Notes: generated by a model from the letters alone, not told the origin. Numbered from the stretch's first letter, positions 21,367 through 31,222 are shown. The stretch is DNA of 64,000 nt from Lactobacillus johnsonii (GCF_013487865.1 NZ_CP047409.1:1116001-1180000); one strand, 5' to 3'. Made by a program: numbers and translations.

Positions 21367-21399
21367 AAAAAAAGCTGACCGGAGTCAGCTTTTTTTAGA
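21367..21399 (-). terminator. Terminator between the S1 gene and der
   Basis: AAAAAAAGCTGAC pairs perfectly with GTCAGCTTTTTTT around a 4-base loop (CGGA or its complement). Confidence 0.88.
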
Positions 21400-21409
21400 C
21401 TAATGACGA

Positions 21410-22612
21410 TTAATCCTTATCTTTAAGTTGATCACCAATAATGTCACCTAAAGCAAAACCGTTGTCATTGTCATTCATGTACTTATCAGCTACAGAATCT
21501 TGACGACGACGTGGACGTGAGTTGTTTTCACTCTTAGCAGCATTAGGATCAGCTTGCTTGATTGACAATGAGATTCTTCTGTCACTTGGGTCAACACTTA
21601 AAACTTTAACTTTAACAGTTTGACCAACCTTTAAAACATCACTTGGCTTATCAACATGCTTGTTAGCAATTTCTGAAACATGTACTAAGCCTTGAATTCC
21701 ATCAGCTACTTCGATGAATGCACCGAATGAAGTTAAAGTCTTAACTTCACCTTCAATGATGTCGCCTTCATGTAAGCCTTCAGTAGCTTCTTCAAATGGG
21801 GATGGTAAAGTTTGCTTAATTGACAGGGAGATTCTGTGTCTATCGTCATCAATACCGATAACTTTAACCTTAACATCTTGACCAGCCTTCAATACATCGC
21901 TTGGCTTATCAACATGCTTGTAAGAAATTTCTGAAATGTGAACTAAACCGTCCACACCACCAACGTCAACAAAGGCACCAAAACCAGTTAAACGTGATAC
22001 TTTACCTTCAACAGTGTCACCTACAACTAATTGTGAAGCAACGTTTTCGAAAGCTTCTTCACGTTCTTGTTCGATTAAGTCTTTTCTTGAAAGAATTAAT
22101 CTGTTCTTGTTAGGATCAATTTCAGTGATCTTCAAGTTCATCTTCTTGCCAATGTATGGCTTCAAGTCAGAAACGTAACGGTTAGAAATTAATGAAGCTG
22201 GTAAGAATCCACGTGTACCAACATCAACTAATAAACCACCGCGAACAGCACCAGTTACAGTACCTTCAACAGTCTTGCCTTCTTCGAAGACCTTTTCTAA
22301 TTCCTTGTAAGCTTCTCTTTCCTTCAAACGAGTAACTGAGAAGAAGAATTCACCGTTTTCCTTGTCGCCACCAGCTCTTCTAAGAACTAAAGCTTCAAAC
22401 TTATCACCAGGTTTTACCAATTGGTTCAAATCTGCATTACGGTCGTTAGTGAATTCACGCTTAGTGATTACACCTTCAACACCTGCATTTTCAACACCAA
22501 CAGCGATTTGTCCATCTTCAACACTTAAAACTTCAACGTTAACAATGTTGCCGACTTCAACTCCCTGCATTTCTTTTAGAGCATCTAAGAATTGATTACT
22601 ATTATCTGTCAT
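21410..22612 (-). CDS. rpsA: 30S ribosomal protein S1 homologue (four S1 domains)
   Basis: The 400-residue protein has four S1 RNA-binding repeats: VGNIVNVEVLSVEDGQIAVGVE, VEGTVTGAVRGGLLVDVGTRGFLP, VEGKVSRLTGFGAFVDVGGVDGLVHISEIS and IEGEVKTLTSFGAFIEVADGIQGLVHVSEI. Low-GC Gram-positives have a shorter S1 than the six-domain E. coli protein. The cmk-rpsA-der order is typical of Firmicutes. Confidence 0.94.
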   Translation of the reverse strand: MTDNSNQFLDALKEMQGVEVGNIVNVEVLSVEDGQIAVGVENAGVEGVITKREFTNDRNADLNQLVKPGDKFEALVLRRAGGDKENGEFFFSVTRLKEREAYKELEKVFEEGKTVEGTVTGAVRGGLLVDVGTRGFLPASLISNRYVSDLKPYIGKKMNLKITEIDPNKNRLILSRKDLIEQEREEAFENVASQLVVGDTVEGKVSRLTGFGAFVDVGGVDGLVHISEISYKHVDKPSDVLKAGQDVKVKVIGIDDDRHRISLSIKQTLPSPFEEATEGLHEGDIIEGEVKTLTSFGAFIEVADGIQGLVHVSEIANKHVDKPSDVLKVGQTVKVKVLSVDPSDRRISLSIKQADPNAAKSENNSRPRRRQDSVADKYMNDNDNGFALGDIIGDQLKDKD

Positions 22613-22674
22613 AATTACCTCCCAATATCATACTCTATTTTAAAGTACTTGATATCTTTTTTCCACACTTTTGT

Positions 22675-23340
22675 TTAATTTTTTTGCTTTTTTTGAATTA
22701 TCTCGGTTATTTTGGCTACAACTTCATCAATTGTTAAGTTTGTAGTATCTAATTCAATTGCATCATCTGCTTTTTTCAATGGAGAAATTTCACGATGCGA
22801 ATCTTTATAGTCTCTAACCTCAATATCATGTTCGATATCTTTTAAGTCTTGATGAATGCCTTTTTCCTGAAAATCTAAGAAGCGTCTCTTAGCTCTTGAT
22901 GCAACACTAGCGATTAAGAAAATTTTTACCTCTGCATCTGGTAAAACTGTCGTTCCAATATCACGACCATCCATAATAACATCGTGCTTGCCCGCCATTT
23001 CGCGCTGCAATTCAACCATCTTTTCACGAATTGATCTTAAGGCAGAAACTTGAGAAACGTTCTCTGTAATTTCAGGTGTTCTGATGTCAATTGACACATC
23101 CTTGCCATTTACGTAAACCTTTTGTTCTCCATCTTCTTGCTTAAAATCAATTGTACTATGGTCGATTAAGTTCAAAATTGCCTTTTCATCCCCATAGTCA
23201 ACGTTATTATCGTGTGCAATTAATGTACATGCTCGATACATTGCACCAGTATCGATATAAATATAGCCCAAATTATGTGCGATAATTTTAGCAACTGTAC
23301 TCTTCCCCGCTGATGCAGGACCATCAATAGCTACTTGCAT
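22675..23340 (-). CDS. cmk: Cytidylate kinase
   Basis: Cytidylate kinase phosphorylates CMP and dCMP. The start MQVAIDGPASAGKSTVAK carries the P-loop. IYIDTGAMYRACTL, IMDGRDIGTTVLPDAEVKIFL and ASVASRAKRRFLD are family blocks. The ATG at 23340 is preferred over one nine codons upstream, because AAAGGA lies between the two and the family begins at this position. The 221-residue length is normal. Confidence 0.94.
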   Translation of the reverse strand: MQVAIDGPASAGKSTVAKIIAHNLGYIYIDTGAMYRACTLIAHDNNVDYGDEKAILNLIDHSTIDFKQEDGEQKVYVNGKDVSIDIRTPEITENVSQVSALRSIREKMVELQREMAGKHDVIMDGRDIGTTVLPDAEVKIFLIASVASRAKRRFLDFQEKGIHQDLKDIEHDIEVRDYKDSHREISPLKKADDAIELDTTNLTIDEVVAKITEIIQKKQKN

Positions 23341-23392
23341 TAAATAATTTAGTCCTTTCTTTTTCATTCAAAGTAAATTCTACCATAAAACA

Positions 23393-23420
23393 AAAAACAG
23401 AAGTCAATTGACTCCTGCTA
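23393..23420 (-). terminator. Terminator after ribU
   Basis: CAGGAGTCAATTGACTTCTG forms a near-perfect stem around a 12-base palindrome, followed by TTTTTTG on the minus strand. Confidence 0.75.
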
Positions 23421-23447
23421 AATAAAATTATTTTTACTATTTAAACT

Positions 23448-24041
23448 TTAAAAGTTACGTCTTACAAATTTTTCTAAAACTGGCAATAAGGTCTTAGCCA
23501 ATAATAAAACGACAATACTATTAATTATCCCTTTAATTAGGTTAAACGGCACAATTGCTGAAACAATATAAGTTAAAAGCGATGAATTAAGCTTAAAGCC
23601 CATCAAAGAAATATACATTGGAGTTAAAACGAAATAGTTTGCTAAAGACATTACTACCGTTAAAGCAATTGTTCCGACTGCTAATCCCAAAATTTGGTAT
23701 TGTACTTTGTCTTCATGCTTTTTACTAATGAAGTAGAATGGCAAGATATAAGCTAAGCTTGCTAAAAATGCAGCCAATTGACCAATCATTGAAATTGGGT
23801 TAAATCCCGAAATAAAGAGGCTCAACAATGATTTAAAAAGCGCAATCATTGTCCCGCCCAAAGGACCAAAAACCAAAGTACTTAAAGCTACTAATGAATC
23901 AGAAAAATCCATCTTTAAGTAATCAAAGCCGGGAATAATTGGGACTTCAATCTTCATAATCAAAAATGCTAATGCACCAATCATTGCCCAAGCGAGCCAG
24001 TAGGCTAATCTTACATGACTTAAACTTGTTTTTCTTTGCAT
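23448..24041 (-). CDS. ribU: Riboflavin ECF transporter S component RibU
   Basis: The 197-residue protein has six membrane helices and the ECF S-component pattern: AWAMIGALAFLIMKIEVP, then DYLKMDFSDSLVALSTLVFGPLGG (the substrate-binding loop), then ISMIGQLAAFLASLAYILPFY. It binds riboflavin and works with the shared EcfAAT energizing module, which is not in this window. The FMN riboswitch directly upstream fixes the substrate assignment. Confidence 0.95.
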   Translation of the reverse strand: MQRKTSLSHVRLAYWLAWAMIGALAFLIMKIEVPIIPGFDYLKMDFSDSLVALSTLVFGPLGGTMIALFKSLLSLFISGFNPISMIGQLAAFLASLAYILPFYFISKKHEDKVQYQILGLAVGTIALTVVMSLANYFVLTPMYISLMGFKLNSSLLTYIVSAIVPFNLIKGIINSIVVLLLAKTLLPVLEKFVRRNF

Positions 24042-24061
24042 GATAGTTCCTCCATAACATA

Positions 24062-24092
24062 CAAAAGGTCTGTCGCTTCAGCAACAGACCTT
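24062..24092 (-). terminator. Expression-platform hairpin of the FMN riboswitch
   Basis: AAGGTCTGT pairs with ACAGACCTT around a 10-base loop, followed by TTTTG and then the ribU ribosome site GGAGGAAC. It fits the riboswitch-controlled terminator, though the T-run is short. Confidence 0.75.
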
Positions 24093-24123
24093 ATTAATCA
24101 TCTAAATCATGTTTAATTCTTTA

Positions 24124-24242
24124 GTCTGTCTTCTTCCATCTAGACTATAACTATCGGTACCTGAGGTTCAACTACATGTGTAGCTCGCGGACTCTAACCG
24201 CCGGTCGGGAATTTCGCCCTGCCCTGAAGACAACATCCTTGT
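24124..24242 (-). promoter_or_regulatory. FMN riboswitch (RFN element) of ribU
   Basis: On the minus strand the conserved RFN blocks appear in order: AGGATGTTGTCTTCAGGGC, then AGGGCGAAATTCCCGACCGG, CGGTTAGAGTCCGCGAG, and TATAGTCTAGATGGAAGAAG. FMN binding is expected to turn ribU expression off. The element lies about 80 bases upstream of the ribU start. Confidence 0.97.
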
Positions 24243-24305
24243 ATTTATTTTTTACAAGTAAATAATAATACTTCTTGGTAGAATTGTAAACATTATTGTT
24301 TTTTA

Positions 24306-25067
24306 TTATCTTAATTTTATTGATTGGCCAATACTAATACTATCAGCTGACTCTAAATCATTAATTTGCTCTAAGTGGTGCACTGAAGTGTTATTTTCAC
24401 GGGCAATCTTTGATAAAGAATCTCCCTCTTGCACAGTGTAAGATCTTGGTGCCTCATGTTGTGAAGAACTACTTCCACCATTGTTTTGCCAAGTATTTTG
24501 ATTAGTTTGAGTCGAGTTTTGAGTTGATTGTTGGCTTTGATATTGAGTAGTAGTTTGACTAGCACTAGATTCATAAGATTGGCTACTACTGCTTTGACTA
24601 ACCTGACTACTTTGAGATTCTGACTGACTAACAACAGCTGGTGTTGTATCTTGAGATTGACTTGAAGAACTTTCTTCTTCTCTTCTCACACTGCAACTCT
24701 TAGACTTACTCTTCTTAGAAGAGCTGTGCTTACTCTTTTTACTTTTAGTCTTGTAAGACTTAGAAGATGAGCTTTTTGAAACCTTAACGCTCTTTTCAGC
24801 TAAGTTATTAGAGTTTGCGTGCAATCTTGAAGAAACAATCGGAATTAATGCAATGATAATTATTGCAACAATAATCAATCCAGCCCAGAGCTGACTATGA
24901 TGTGGACCTTTTGGACTGCCTTCTGATTGAGTAGATTTTCTAGAAGTAACTTCTGGCTCTGCTTCTGACTCCCGATGATGCATTGCCCTTCTAGATGTTT
25001 TAGGACGCTCAAAATGCTTGTAAGGGCCTTTTGGTTCTTTATTGTCCTGAGATTTATTTTCCTTCAT
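24306..25067 (-). CDS. Membrane-anchored LysM-domain protein with Ser-rich linker
   Basis: The 253-residue protein has a charged cytoplasmic N-terminus (about 1-60), one membrane helix (LWAGLIIVAIIIIALIPIV, about 61-80), a low-complexity linker rich in Ser, Lys, Gln and Thr (about 90-205) and a C-terminal LysM domain (YTVQEGDSLSKIARENNTSV). It is expected to be anchored in the membrane with LysM binding peptidoglycan outside. The linker contains an odd block, CSVRREEE, unlike its surroundings. The gene is close to rluB. Confidence 0.85.
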   Translation of the reverse strand: MKENKSQDNKEPKGPYKHFERPKTSRRAMHHRESEAEPEVTSRKSTQSEGSPKGPHHSQLWAGLIIVAIIIIALIPIVSSRLHANSNNLAEKSVKVSKSSSSKSYKTKSKKSKHSSSKKSKSKSCSVRREEESSSSQSQDTTPAVVSQSESQSSQVSQSSSSQSYESSASQTTTQYQSQQSTQNSTQTNQNTWQNNGGSSSSQHEAPRSYTVQEGDSLSKIARENNTSVHHLEQINDLESADSISIGQSIKLR

Positions 25068-25127
25068 TCAAAAGTCCTCCAAATTATAGATTATTAGTTT
25101 CATTTTATCATAGCTTTTAATAAAGCG

Positions 25128-25844
25128 TTAGTCAGCTAAGTGATTTAAACGAAAGACTTCTTCATTCGTTAATTCACGATACTCGCCCGAATTTAATGAC
25201 TTTAAAGTTAAAAAGGCATACTTTTCACGAGCTAATTTTTCTACAAAGTGATGTACTGCTTCAAACATTCTCTTAACTTGGTGGTAGTGACCTTCATGGA
25301 TAGTCAATTGAACAATTTGAGTCTTCTTTTTCTCATCAGTCTTTAAAATCTTTAACTTAGCTGGTGCACTCTTTCGTCCATCAATACGCACACCATGAGT
25401 AAGAGAGCGAATCTCTTCTGGAGAAAGGATTCCCTTAATCTTTGCTACATAAACCTTTGGCACTTCGTTACGTGGGTGCATTAATTTATTTGCTAATTCA
25501 CCATCGTTTGTCATTAGTAATAAGCCGGATGTATCGTAATCAAGACGCCCTACTGGATAAAGGCGATATGGTACATCTTCAAAGAAATCAACTACTGTCT
25601 TTCTTCCTTTGTCATCGCTTACTGAAGAAATGACACCACGTGGCTTATAAAATAAGTATGTGTGGAGGGCTTCTTTTTCAATTGGAACTCCATTTACTTC
25701 AATCTTGTCGCTAGGTTCAACTTTTGTTCCTAGTTCAGTAACTTTTTTACCATTAACAGTTACTTGTCCTGCACTAATCATCTTTTCAGCCTTACGTCTT
25801 GAGGCAACACCTGCCTGCGCAATTACTTTTTGTAATCTTTCAGC
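25128..25844 (-). CDS. rluB: Ribosomal large subunit pseudouridine synthase B (RsuA family)
   Basis: RluB modifies a uridine near position 2605 of 23S rRNA. An N-terminal S4 domain (MAERLQKVIAQAGVASRRKAEK) is followed by the RsuA-family core with the catalytic Asp in GRLDYDTSGLLLMTNDGELA, and GHYHQVKRMFE later. The ATG at 25844, preceded by GAGGGTGAG inside the end of scpB, is chosen over an earlier in-frame ATG. scpA-scpB-rluB is a standard Firmicute order. Confidence 0.94.
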   Translation of the reverse strand, partial: AERLQKVIAQAGVASRRKAEKMISAGQVTVNGKKVTELGTKVEPSDKIEVNGVPIEKEALHTYLFYKPRGVISSVSDDKGRKTVVDFFEDVPYRLYPVGRLDYDTSGLLLMTNDGELANKLMHPRNEVPKVYVAKIKGILSPEEIRSLTHGVRIDGRKSAPAKLKILKTDEKKKTQIVQLTIHEGHYHQVKRMFEAVHHFVEKLAREKYAFLTLKSLNSGEYRELTNEEVFRLNHLAD

Positions 25845-25848
25845 CATT

Positions 25849-26439
25849 TTACTCACCCTCATCAAAATTAATTTCTTTATTTCTACTATCATCCTGATTA
25901 AATAGGTTCACAGGATTATCATCTGCTTCAAATTCTTCAATTACCGGTAAATCAGCCAAACTTTCATAGTTAAAGTACTGTAAAAAATAATCGGTCGTTA
26001 CATATAAGTTAGGATGTCCTGGGACATCCTTTTTTCCATCTACTTTGATTAATCCGCGCCAAACCAAAGTTTGCAGCGCACCCGCTGAGTTAACCCCTCT
26101 TAAGTCATCAATTTCAACTCGAGTAATCGGCTGTCGATACGCAATAATCGACAAGATTTCAAGTGCTGACTGACTTAAATTCTTAGATAGATCTTTTTGG
26201 AAAAATTTAGAAATAATATCTCCGCATTTCGGACTAGTGGTTAATTTATAAATTTGATTGATGCAAATTAACTGCAAACCTGAATTTTCATCATTTTTCA
26301 ATCGGTCCTTAAGATGATTAGCTAATTCTCTTAGGGCAGCTGGAGAAATTTCTAACAACTGTAGTAAATTCTCAGTTTCTAAACCATCATCCCCCGCTGC
26401 ATAAAGTAAGGCTTCTAATTCTGCTTCTTTACTTGCCAT
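25849..26439 (-). CDS. scpB: Segregation and condensation protein B
   Basis: ScpB bridges SMC and ScpA in the condensin-like complex. The protein (196 residues from [21 protein letters not shown]) has two winged-helix domains; the family segment [27 protein letters not shown] lies near 100-126. The ATG at 26439 overlaps the end of scpA by 11 bases and gives the family start; an upstream in-frame codon is less likely. Confidence 0.95.
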   Translation of the reverse strand: MASKEAELEALLYAAGDDGLETENLLQLLEISPAALRELANHLKDRLKNDENSGLQLICINQIYKLTTSPKCGDIISKFFQKDLSKNLSQSALEILSIIAYRQPITRVEIDDLRGVNSAGALQTLVWRGLIKVDGKKDVPGHPNLYVTTDYFLQYFNYESLADLPVIEEFEADDNPVNLFNQDDSRNKEINFDEGE

Positions 26440-27172
26440 TAATCTCAACTTTCTCTAACTCTAGATCACCAAAATCTCTATTTTGCTTTACTACAATTTT
26501 ATGATCACGACATAATTCTAAAACTGCTAGGAATAAACCAATTACTTGATCAAGATCTTGAAAGTTTTTAATACAATCAAAAAAACTAGTCGATCTTTTC
26601 TTTTGTAACCTGTTTTTTAAAAAGCTTGTCATTTCTTCAATTGAAGTCTCGTGAACCTCAATTTTTCCAACTTGTGGCTTTCTCAGTTTGAATCGCTCTA
26701 AAACTACTTTAAAAGTATTTGCAAGCTCATCACTTGTAATTTCTCCTAAAGGAAGTGGTTCAATCTCTTTTTTAGGGGAAACAGATGGATCCTTTGCCAC
26801 TGTAATTGGCATTTCTTCATCTCTTTTTTTAAAGTATTCGGCAATTCTTTGAAAGACTGAGTACTGGACTAGTTGCTCAACAAGTTCAGTACGCGGATCT
26901 TCTTGATACTGATCTTCCTCAATAAAGTCATTTTTAGGAAGTAAATATTGAGACTTAATTCTAAGTAATGTTGACGCCATCACAAAATACTCTCCAGCAA
27001 TTTGTAAGTCCAAAGTTTGCCAGCGAGCTAAATTAGCTAAATATTGTCCCGTAATTTTTGCAATTGGAATATCATAGATATCTATCTTTTGTGATCTGAT
27101 TAAGTGTAAAAGTAAATCGAGTGGTCCCGTAAAATTAGGAAGATCTAAAGTTAATTCATCAACATTATTCAT
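26429..27172 (-). CDS. scpA: Segregation and condensation protein A
   Basis: ScpA is the kleisin of the SMC complex. The 247-residue protein shows [29 protein letters not shown] at 14-42 and [21 protein letters not shown] at about 59-79. The C-terminal winged helix is present ([17 protein letters not shown]). It overlaps ribT by 8 bases and scpB by 11. Confidence 0.95.
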   Translation of the reverse strand: MNNVDELTLDLPNFTGPLDLLLHLIRSQKIDIYDIPIAKITGQYLANLARWQTLDLQIAGEYFVMASTLLRIKSQYLLPKNDFIEEDQYQEDPRTELVEQLVQYSVFQRIAEYFKKRDEEMPITVAKDPSVSPKKEIEPLPLGEITSDELANTFKVVLERFKLRKPQVGKIEVHETSIEEMTSFLKNRLQKKRSTSFFDCIKNFQDLDQVIGLFLAVLELCRDHKIVVKQNRDFGDLELEKVEINGK

Positions 27173-27527
27173 CAGTTTTATTTTCCTTTAAATAATTTAA
27201 TAAAGATGCCCAATTAGGTAGGGCAGTAATCATTTTATCAGGATAAAGATGCTTTAGGTCATTCATTACCAATTGCTTTGTTTTTTCATCACGCATTGTT
27301 GGATCAAGAGATAAATAGCGGATAATAATAAAATCTTTCTCTTCTTGAATACCAACAATACCGCGAGCATTACCATCTTGTTGATAGATAAGAACCTCGA
27401 ATTGATTGGAATCGCTAGTATACAGTTTCATCTCTTCTTGCAGATTCTTAATATTTTTAAAATCTGGGAGATAAGATAAATATCCCATTACAGTTTTTTC
27501 GTAATCTTTTTTATATTTGCTGATCAT
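27165..27527 (-). CDS. ribT: RibT-like GNAT-family protein
   Basis: The 120-residue protein matches the RibT family, predicted acetyltransferases first named from the Bacillus riboflavin operon (MGYLSYLPDFKNIKNLQEEM; ARGIVGIQEEKDFIIIRYLSLDPTMR). Here it lies between xerD and scpA, not in a rib operon, the usual place in lactobacilli. The substrate is unknown. Confidence 0.8.
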   Translation of the reverse strand: MISKYKKDYEKTVMGYLSYLPDFKNIKNLQEEMKLYTSDSNQFEVLIYQQDGNARGIVGIQEEKDFIIIRYLSLDPTMRDEKTKQLVMNDLKHLYPDKMITALPNWASLLNYLKENKTDE

Positions 27528-27532
27528 AATAG

Positions 27533-28441
27533 TTAGGCACGTGGATGTGCTCGATTGTAAACCTCCAAAATATGTTTCTGCGTCAGATTAGTATAAATCT
27601 GCGTAGTTGTAATATCACTATGGCCCAAGATTTCTTGAACCACTCTTAAATCCGCCCCATTTTCTAATAAATGAGTCGCAAAAGTATGTCTAAGAGTATG
27701 TGGTGTAACATTTTTGGTTATTCCGATAAGTTGACAATATTTTTTTATCTTTTGCCAAACAGCTTGTCTCGTCAATTGATGACCATGATTATTTAGGAAA
27801 ATCACATCAGTAAATTGACCGCTTTTTAAGATTTGATTCTCTCGGACATCTTTTTGATATTTCTCTAACCATGATAAAGCAACTTCGGTAATCGGAACAA
27901 GACGTTCTTTTGATCCTTTACCAAGAACTCTAATAATTTTTAACTCACTGTGAATATCGCCAGTACGTAAATTAATTAACTCACTAACCCGCATTCCAGT
28001 TGCATAGAGCACTTCAAGCATAGCTCGATCTCTAATCCCCAAACGAGTATTAGTATCAGGAGCATCCAACAATTTAGTAACTTCTTCCTCACTAAGAGCT
28101 GTCGGCAATCTACGTTCGCTTTTAGGTGAATCAATTTTAACTAAAGGATCACGTTCAATTATATCTTGCCGCAAAAGCCATTGATAAAATTTGCGTAAGC
28201 TAGAGATCATTCTGCTGATTGAAGTTGTGGCTTTTCCCTTATCTTTTTGTGTTGCAAGAAAAGCATCAACTACTAGATAATCAACTTCCCAACTTGTTTC
28301 ATTCTGATCTTCTAAATAACTTAAATATTCTTCTAAATCAGTTCGGTAAGAAACAATTGTATTGGGACTTAAGCCACGTTCTACTTGACTAAATCGTAAA
28401 TAATCTTCTAAATTATCCTTCATTATCTGTGTCTGAGTCAT
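27533..28441 (-). CDS. xerD: Tyrosine recombinase XerD
   Basis: This chromosome-dimer resolvase has the complete catalytic set: Arg in YATGMRVSELINLR, His-x-x-Arg in TPHTLRHTFATHL, His in LGHSDITTTQ and Tyr in QIYTNL. The N-terminal SAM-like domain begins LEDYLRFSQVERGLSPNTI. Two starts are possible, ATG at 28441 and ATG at 28423. The second matches the family start; both overlap the end of cvfB and neither has a strong ribosome site. Confidence 0.94.
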   Translation of the reverse strand: MTQTQIMKDNLEDYLRFSQVERGLSPNTIVSYRTDLEEYLSYLEDQNETSWEVDYLVVDAFLATQKDKGKATTSISRMISSLRKFYQWLLRQDIIERDPLVKIDSPKSERRLPTALSEEEVTKLLDAPDTNTRLGIRDRAMLEVLYATGMRVSELINLRTGDIHSELKIIRVLGKGSKERLVPITEVALSWLEKYQKDVRENQILKSGQFTDVIFLNNHGHQLTRQAVWQKIKKYCQLIGITKNVTPHTLRHTFATHLLENGADLRVVQEILGHSDITTTQIYTNLTQKHILEVYNRAHPRA

Positions 28442-29306
28442 CTTTTTCTACCAAGCTAATTGTTCCTGCATCTTTATCTTCAGTAATTAACCCATCCTTT
28501 AATAAATGTCCCAAGGCACGTTTAAAAGCTGATTTAGAAATACCAAAGTGATTTTTAATCTCTTGGGCATCACTCTTATCGTAAAATGGTAGAGTTTTTG
28601 TAGCTTCACGACGTAAACTTACTAAGATCATTTGTGCGTCATCGTCAATTTCTTCAAATCCACGAGGAAGAACACTTAAGTTCAATCTACCATATTGACT
28701 AACTCCAATTACACGTCCCTTAATCTTTTGACCTAGTCGTAATGGACGAAACATTTCAGACTTATGAACAAAGGCTAAGTAGTACTGATCAGTAATTACA
28801 AAGGAACCTACTTCATAATTTCTATAAACAGTTCCGGACATATTTTTATTCTCTAAATGTGCTGGGAAATTAGCAGCTAATTGCTCAAAGACGTTTTCTT
28901 CAGCCATTTTAGCCCAAATACGTTCTTTTTCATCAGTTTCAAGACGTACTAATAAGCGATCGTCTTTCTTTGGCCATTGATCCTTTTCAAGTGGAAGATC
29001 ATCTAAAGATACAACAACATCTTTGTCGTTCAAACCAATATCTAAGAAAACACCCAAGTCACGGCGCACTTCTGTTACAGTTGCCCAACCATACTGATCT
29101 TTTTGAGCAAAAGGATAAAATTGTGTCATTTCTTTCTTTTTATCCTTATTTTCATAAATAAAGCCTTGTACTTCATCACCTAAATGGATTGGTTCATCTT
29201 GTGTAATTTCTATTTTCTTTAATTCAAAAGTTACCCCTTCAACCTGCACATAAAAAGCAGATTCATTTTCATCAGTAACTTTTCCTTTTCTTATTTCACC
29301 TAACAT
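28413..29306 (-). CDS. cvfB: S1-domain RNA-binding protein CvfB
   Basis: The 297-residue protein has tandem S1-like domains (GWATVTEVRRDLGVFLDIGLNDKDVVVS; KIKGRVIGVSQYGRLNLSVLP) and a C-terminal winged helix (IKNHFGISKSAFKRALGHLLKDGLI), the layout of CvfB/YitL. It binds RNA and influences virulence regulators in staphylococci; the target here is unknown. Confidence 0.9.
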   Translation of the reverse strand: MLGEIRKGKVTDENESAFYVQVEGVTFELKKIEITQDEPIHLGDEVQGFIYENKDKKKEMTQFYPFAQKDQYGWATVTEVRRDLGVFLDIGLNDKDVVVSLDDLPLEKDQWPKKDDRLLVRLETDEKERIWAKMAEENVFEQLAANFPAHLENKNMSGTVYRNYEVGSFVITDQYYLAFVHKSEMFRPLRLGQKIKGRVIGVSQYGRLNLSVLPRGFEEIDDDAQMILVSLRREATKTLPFYDKSDAQEIKNHFGISKSAFKRALGHLLKDGLITEDKDAGTISLVEKDDSDTDNEG

Positions 29307-29371
29307 AATAGCGCCTCAATCCTTTTATTTTGTCTATCATCTTATAGTATAAGGAAAAAAAGACAAAAATA

Positions 29372-29400
29372 AAATAGCCAGCTTTCGCTGACTATTTTAA
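29372..29400 (-). terminator. Terminator of the pfkA-pyk operon
   Basis: AAAATAGTCAGC pairs with GCTGGCTATTTT around GAAA, just after the pyk stop codon. Confidence 0.85.
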
Positions 29401-29418
29401 TAAGCTATTTAATTCAGA

Positions 29419-31188
29419 TTAAAGGTTAGTTGCTTCGCCTTGGTAAACAGCACCGCGACGAGCATCAACAGTAATCTTAGAACCATCCTTGATCTTTTCT
29501 ACTGCATCAGTAGCACCAACGATAACTGGGATACCAAGTGAAAGACCAACAACAGCTGCGTGGCTAGTTAAACCAGAAGCTTCAACTACCATACCTGAAG
29601 CCTTCTTGATTGCTGGTAAGTAATCCTTATCAGTAGTCTTAGCAACTAAGATGTCACCATCTTGAACTTTGCTGTTAGCTTCTTCAGCAGAAGTTGCAAC
29701 TACAGCTTTACCAATAACTGATTGTTCACCAACACCTAAACCTTTAACAAGTTGGGTACCGATTAATTGTAACTTCATCAAGTTAGTAGTACCAGTTTCG
29801 CCCAAAGGAACACCAGCAACGATAATTACTAAGTCGCCGTCTTTTGCAAGACCAGTTTCTTTAGCAAGTTCAGCTGCCTTTTCAAACATTTCTTCAGTAG
29901 ACTTAGGCTTTTCAGTCAACATTGGCTTTACACCCCAAACAACACCTAATGAGTGTTGAATCTTGTCGTTGAAAGTCATAGCAATAATATCAGCGTTTGG
30001 ACGGTACTTAGAAATCATACGTGCAGTGTAACCAGATTCAGTTGCTGCAATAATAGTCTTAACGCCCAATTCTTCAGCAGTTCTAACAACTGATTCACCG
30101 ATAGCTTCAGTAACGTTTGAACCCTTGTATTCTTCGAATCTTTGAAGAGCTAACTTGTTACGCTTAGCAAGTTGCTTTTCAGTACGCATGTCGATTTCAG
30201 CCATAGCCTTAACAGCTTTAACTGGGTAAAGACCGTTTGCAGATTCACCTGAAAGCATAGTTGCGTCAGTACCATCAAGAACGGCGTTTGCAACGTCAGT
30301 AACTTCGGCACGAGTAGGACGTGGGTTTTCTTGCATTGAGTCAAGCATTTGAGTAGCAGTAATAACTGGCTTACCTAAAGCGTTACATCTCTTGATCAAT
30401 TCTTTTTGTACAAATGGAACATTGATAAATGGAATTTCAACACCCATGTCACCACGAGCAACCATTAAACCATCAGAAACCTTTAAGATTTCGTCGATGT
30501 TGTCAATACCTTCTTGTGATTCAATCTTAGGGAAGATCTTTACGTATTCACAATGTGCTTCTTCAAGCAATTGACGAATGTCAAGAACATCTTGTGCTTT
30601 ACGAACGAATGAAGCAAAGATGAAGTTGATACCTTCCTTCAAACCGAACTTAATATCGTTAGTATCTTTTTCAGTGATACCTGGGAGGCGGATTTCAACG
30701 CCAGGAGCGTTAACACCCTTCTTAGAACCGATTACACCAGTGTTTTGAGCTTCACAAACTAATTCTCTCTTAGCGTCATCTTTGTCTTTAATCAAAAGGT
30801 CAACTAAACCATCATCGATTAATACGTGACCACCAACGTGAGTATCGTCGTAAAGACCATCGTAGGTAACGTGGATCATGTCCTTGTTACCCTTCTTAGT
30901 GTCGTCCATAGAAATACGGATAGTGTCACCAGTGTTAATAGTGAACTTGCCGCCTTCTTGTTCAGTAGTTCTAATTTCGGCACCCTTAGTATCAAGAGCA
31001 ATGCCAAGAAGTTTACCAGTCTTCTTTTCAACCTCACGAACCATGTTCATACGTGCACGGTGTTCTTCGTGGTCACCGTGTGAGAAGTTGAAACGGAATA
31101 CGTTTGCACCTGCTTCAGCTAATTTAGTAATAGTCTCAACATCGTTTGAGGCTGGCCCTAAAGTACTAACAATTTTAGTTTTCTTCAT
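29419..31188 (-). CDS. pyk: Pyruvate kinase
   Basis: Pyruvate kinase makes pyruvate and ATP from phosphoenolpyruvate. Starting MKKTKIVSTLGPASN, it has the active-site block (MVARGDMGVEIPF; MLDSMQENPRPTRAEVTDVANAVLDGTDA). The extra C-terminal PEP-utilizer-like domain typical of Bacilli is present (GLTSHAAVVGLSLGIPVIVGAT, residues about 533-555), so 589 residues is normal. It follows pfkA by 34 bases; the two glycolytic control enzymes form an operon. Confidence 0.97.
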   Translation of the reverse strand: MKKTKIVSTLGPASNDVETITKLAEAGANVFRFNFSHGDHEEHRARMNMVREVEKKTGKLLGIALDTKGAEIRTTEQEGGKFTINTGDTIRISMDDTKKGNKDMIHVTYDGLYDDTHVGGHVLIDDGLVDLLIKDKDDAKRELVCEAQNTGVIGSKKGVNAPGVEIRLPGITEKDTNDIKFGLKEGINFIFASFVRKAQDVLDIRQLLEEAHCEYVKIFPKIESQEGIDNIDEILKVSDGLMVARGDMGVEIPFINVPFVQKELIKRCNALGKPVITATQMLDSMQENPRPTRAEVTDVANAVLDGTDATMLSGESANGLYPVKAVKAMAEIDMRTEKQLAKRNKLALQRFEEYKGSNVTEAIGESVVRTAEELGVKTIIAATESGYTARMISKYRPNADIIAMTFNDKIQHSLGVVWGVKPMLTEKPKSTEEMFEKAAELAKETGLAKDGDLVIIVAGVPLGETGTTNLMKLQLIGTQLVKGLGVGEQSVIGKAVVATSAEEANSKVQDGDILVAKTTDKDYLPAIKKASGMVVEASGLTSHAAVVGLSLGIPVIVGATDAVEKIKDGSKITVDARRGAVYQGEATNL

Positions 31189-31222
31189 CTTGAAAAAATC
31201 TCCTATAATACAAAATCAAAAA

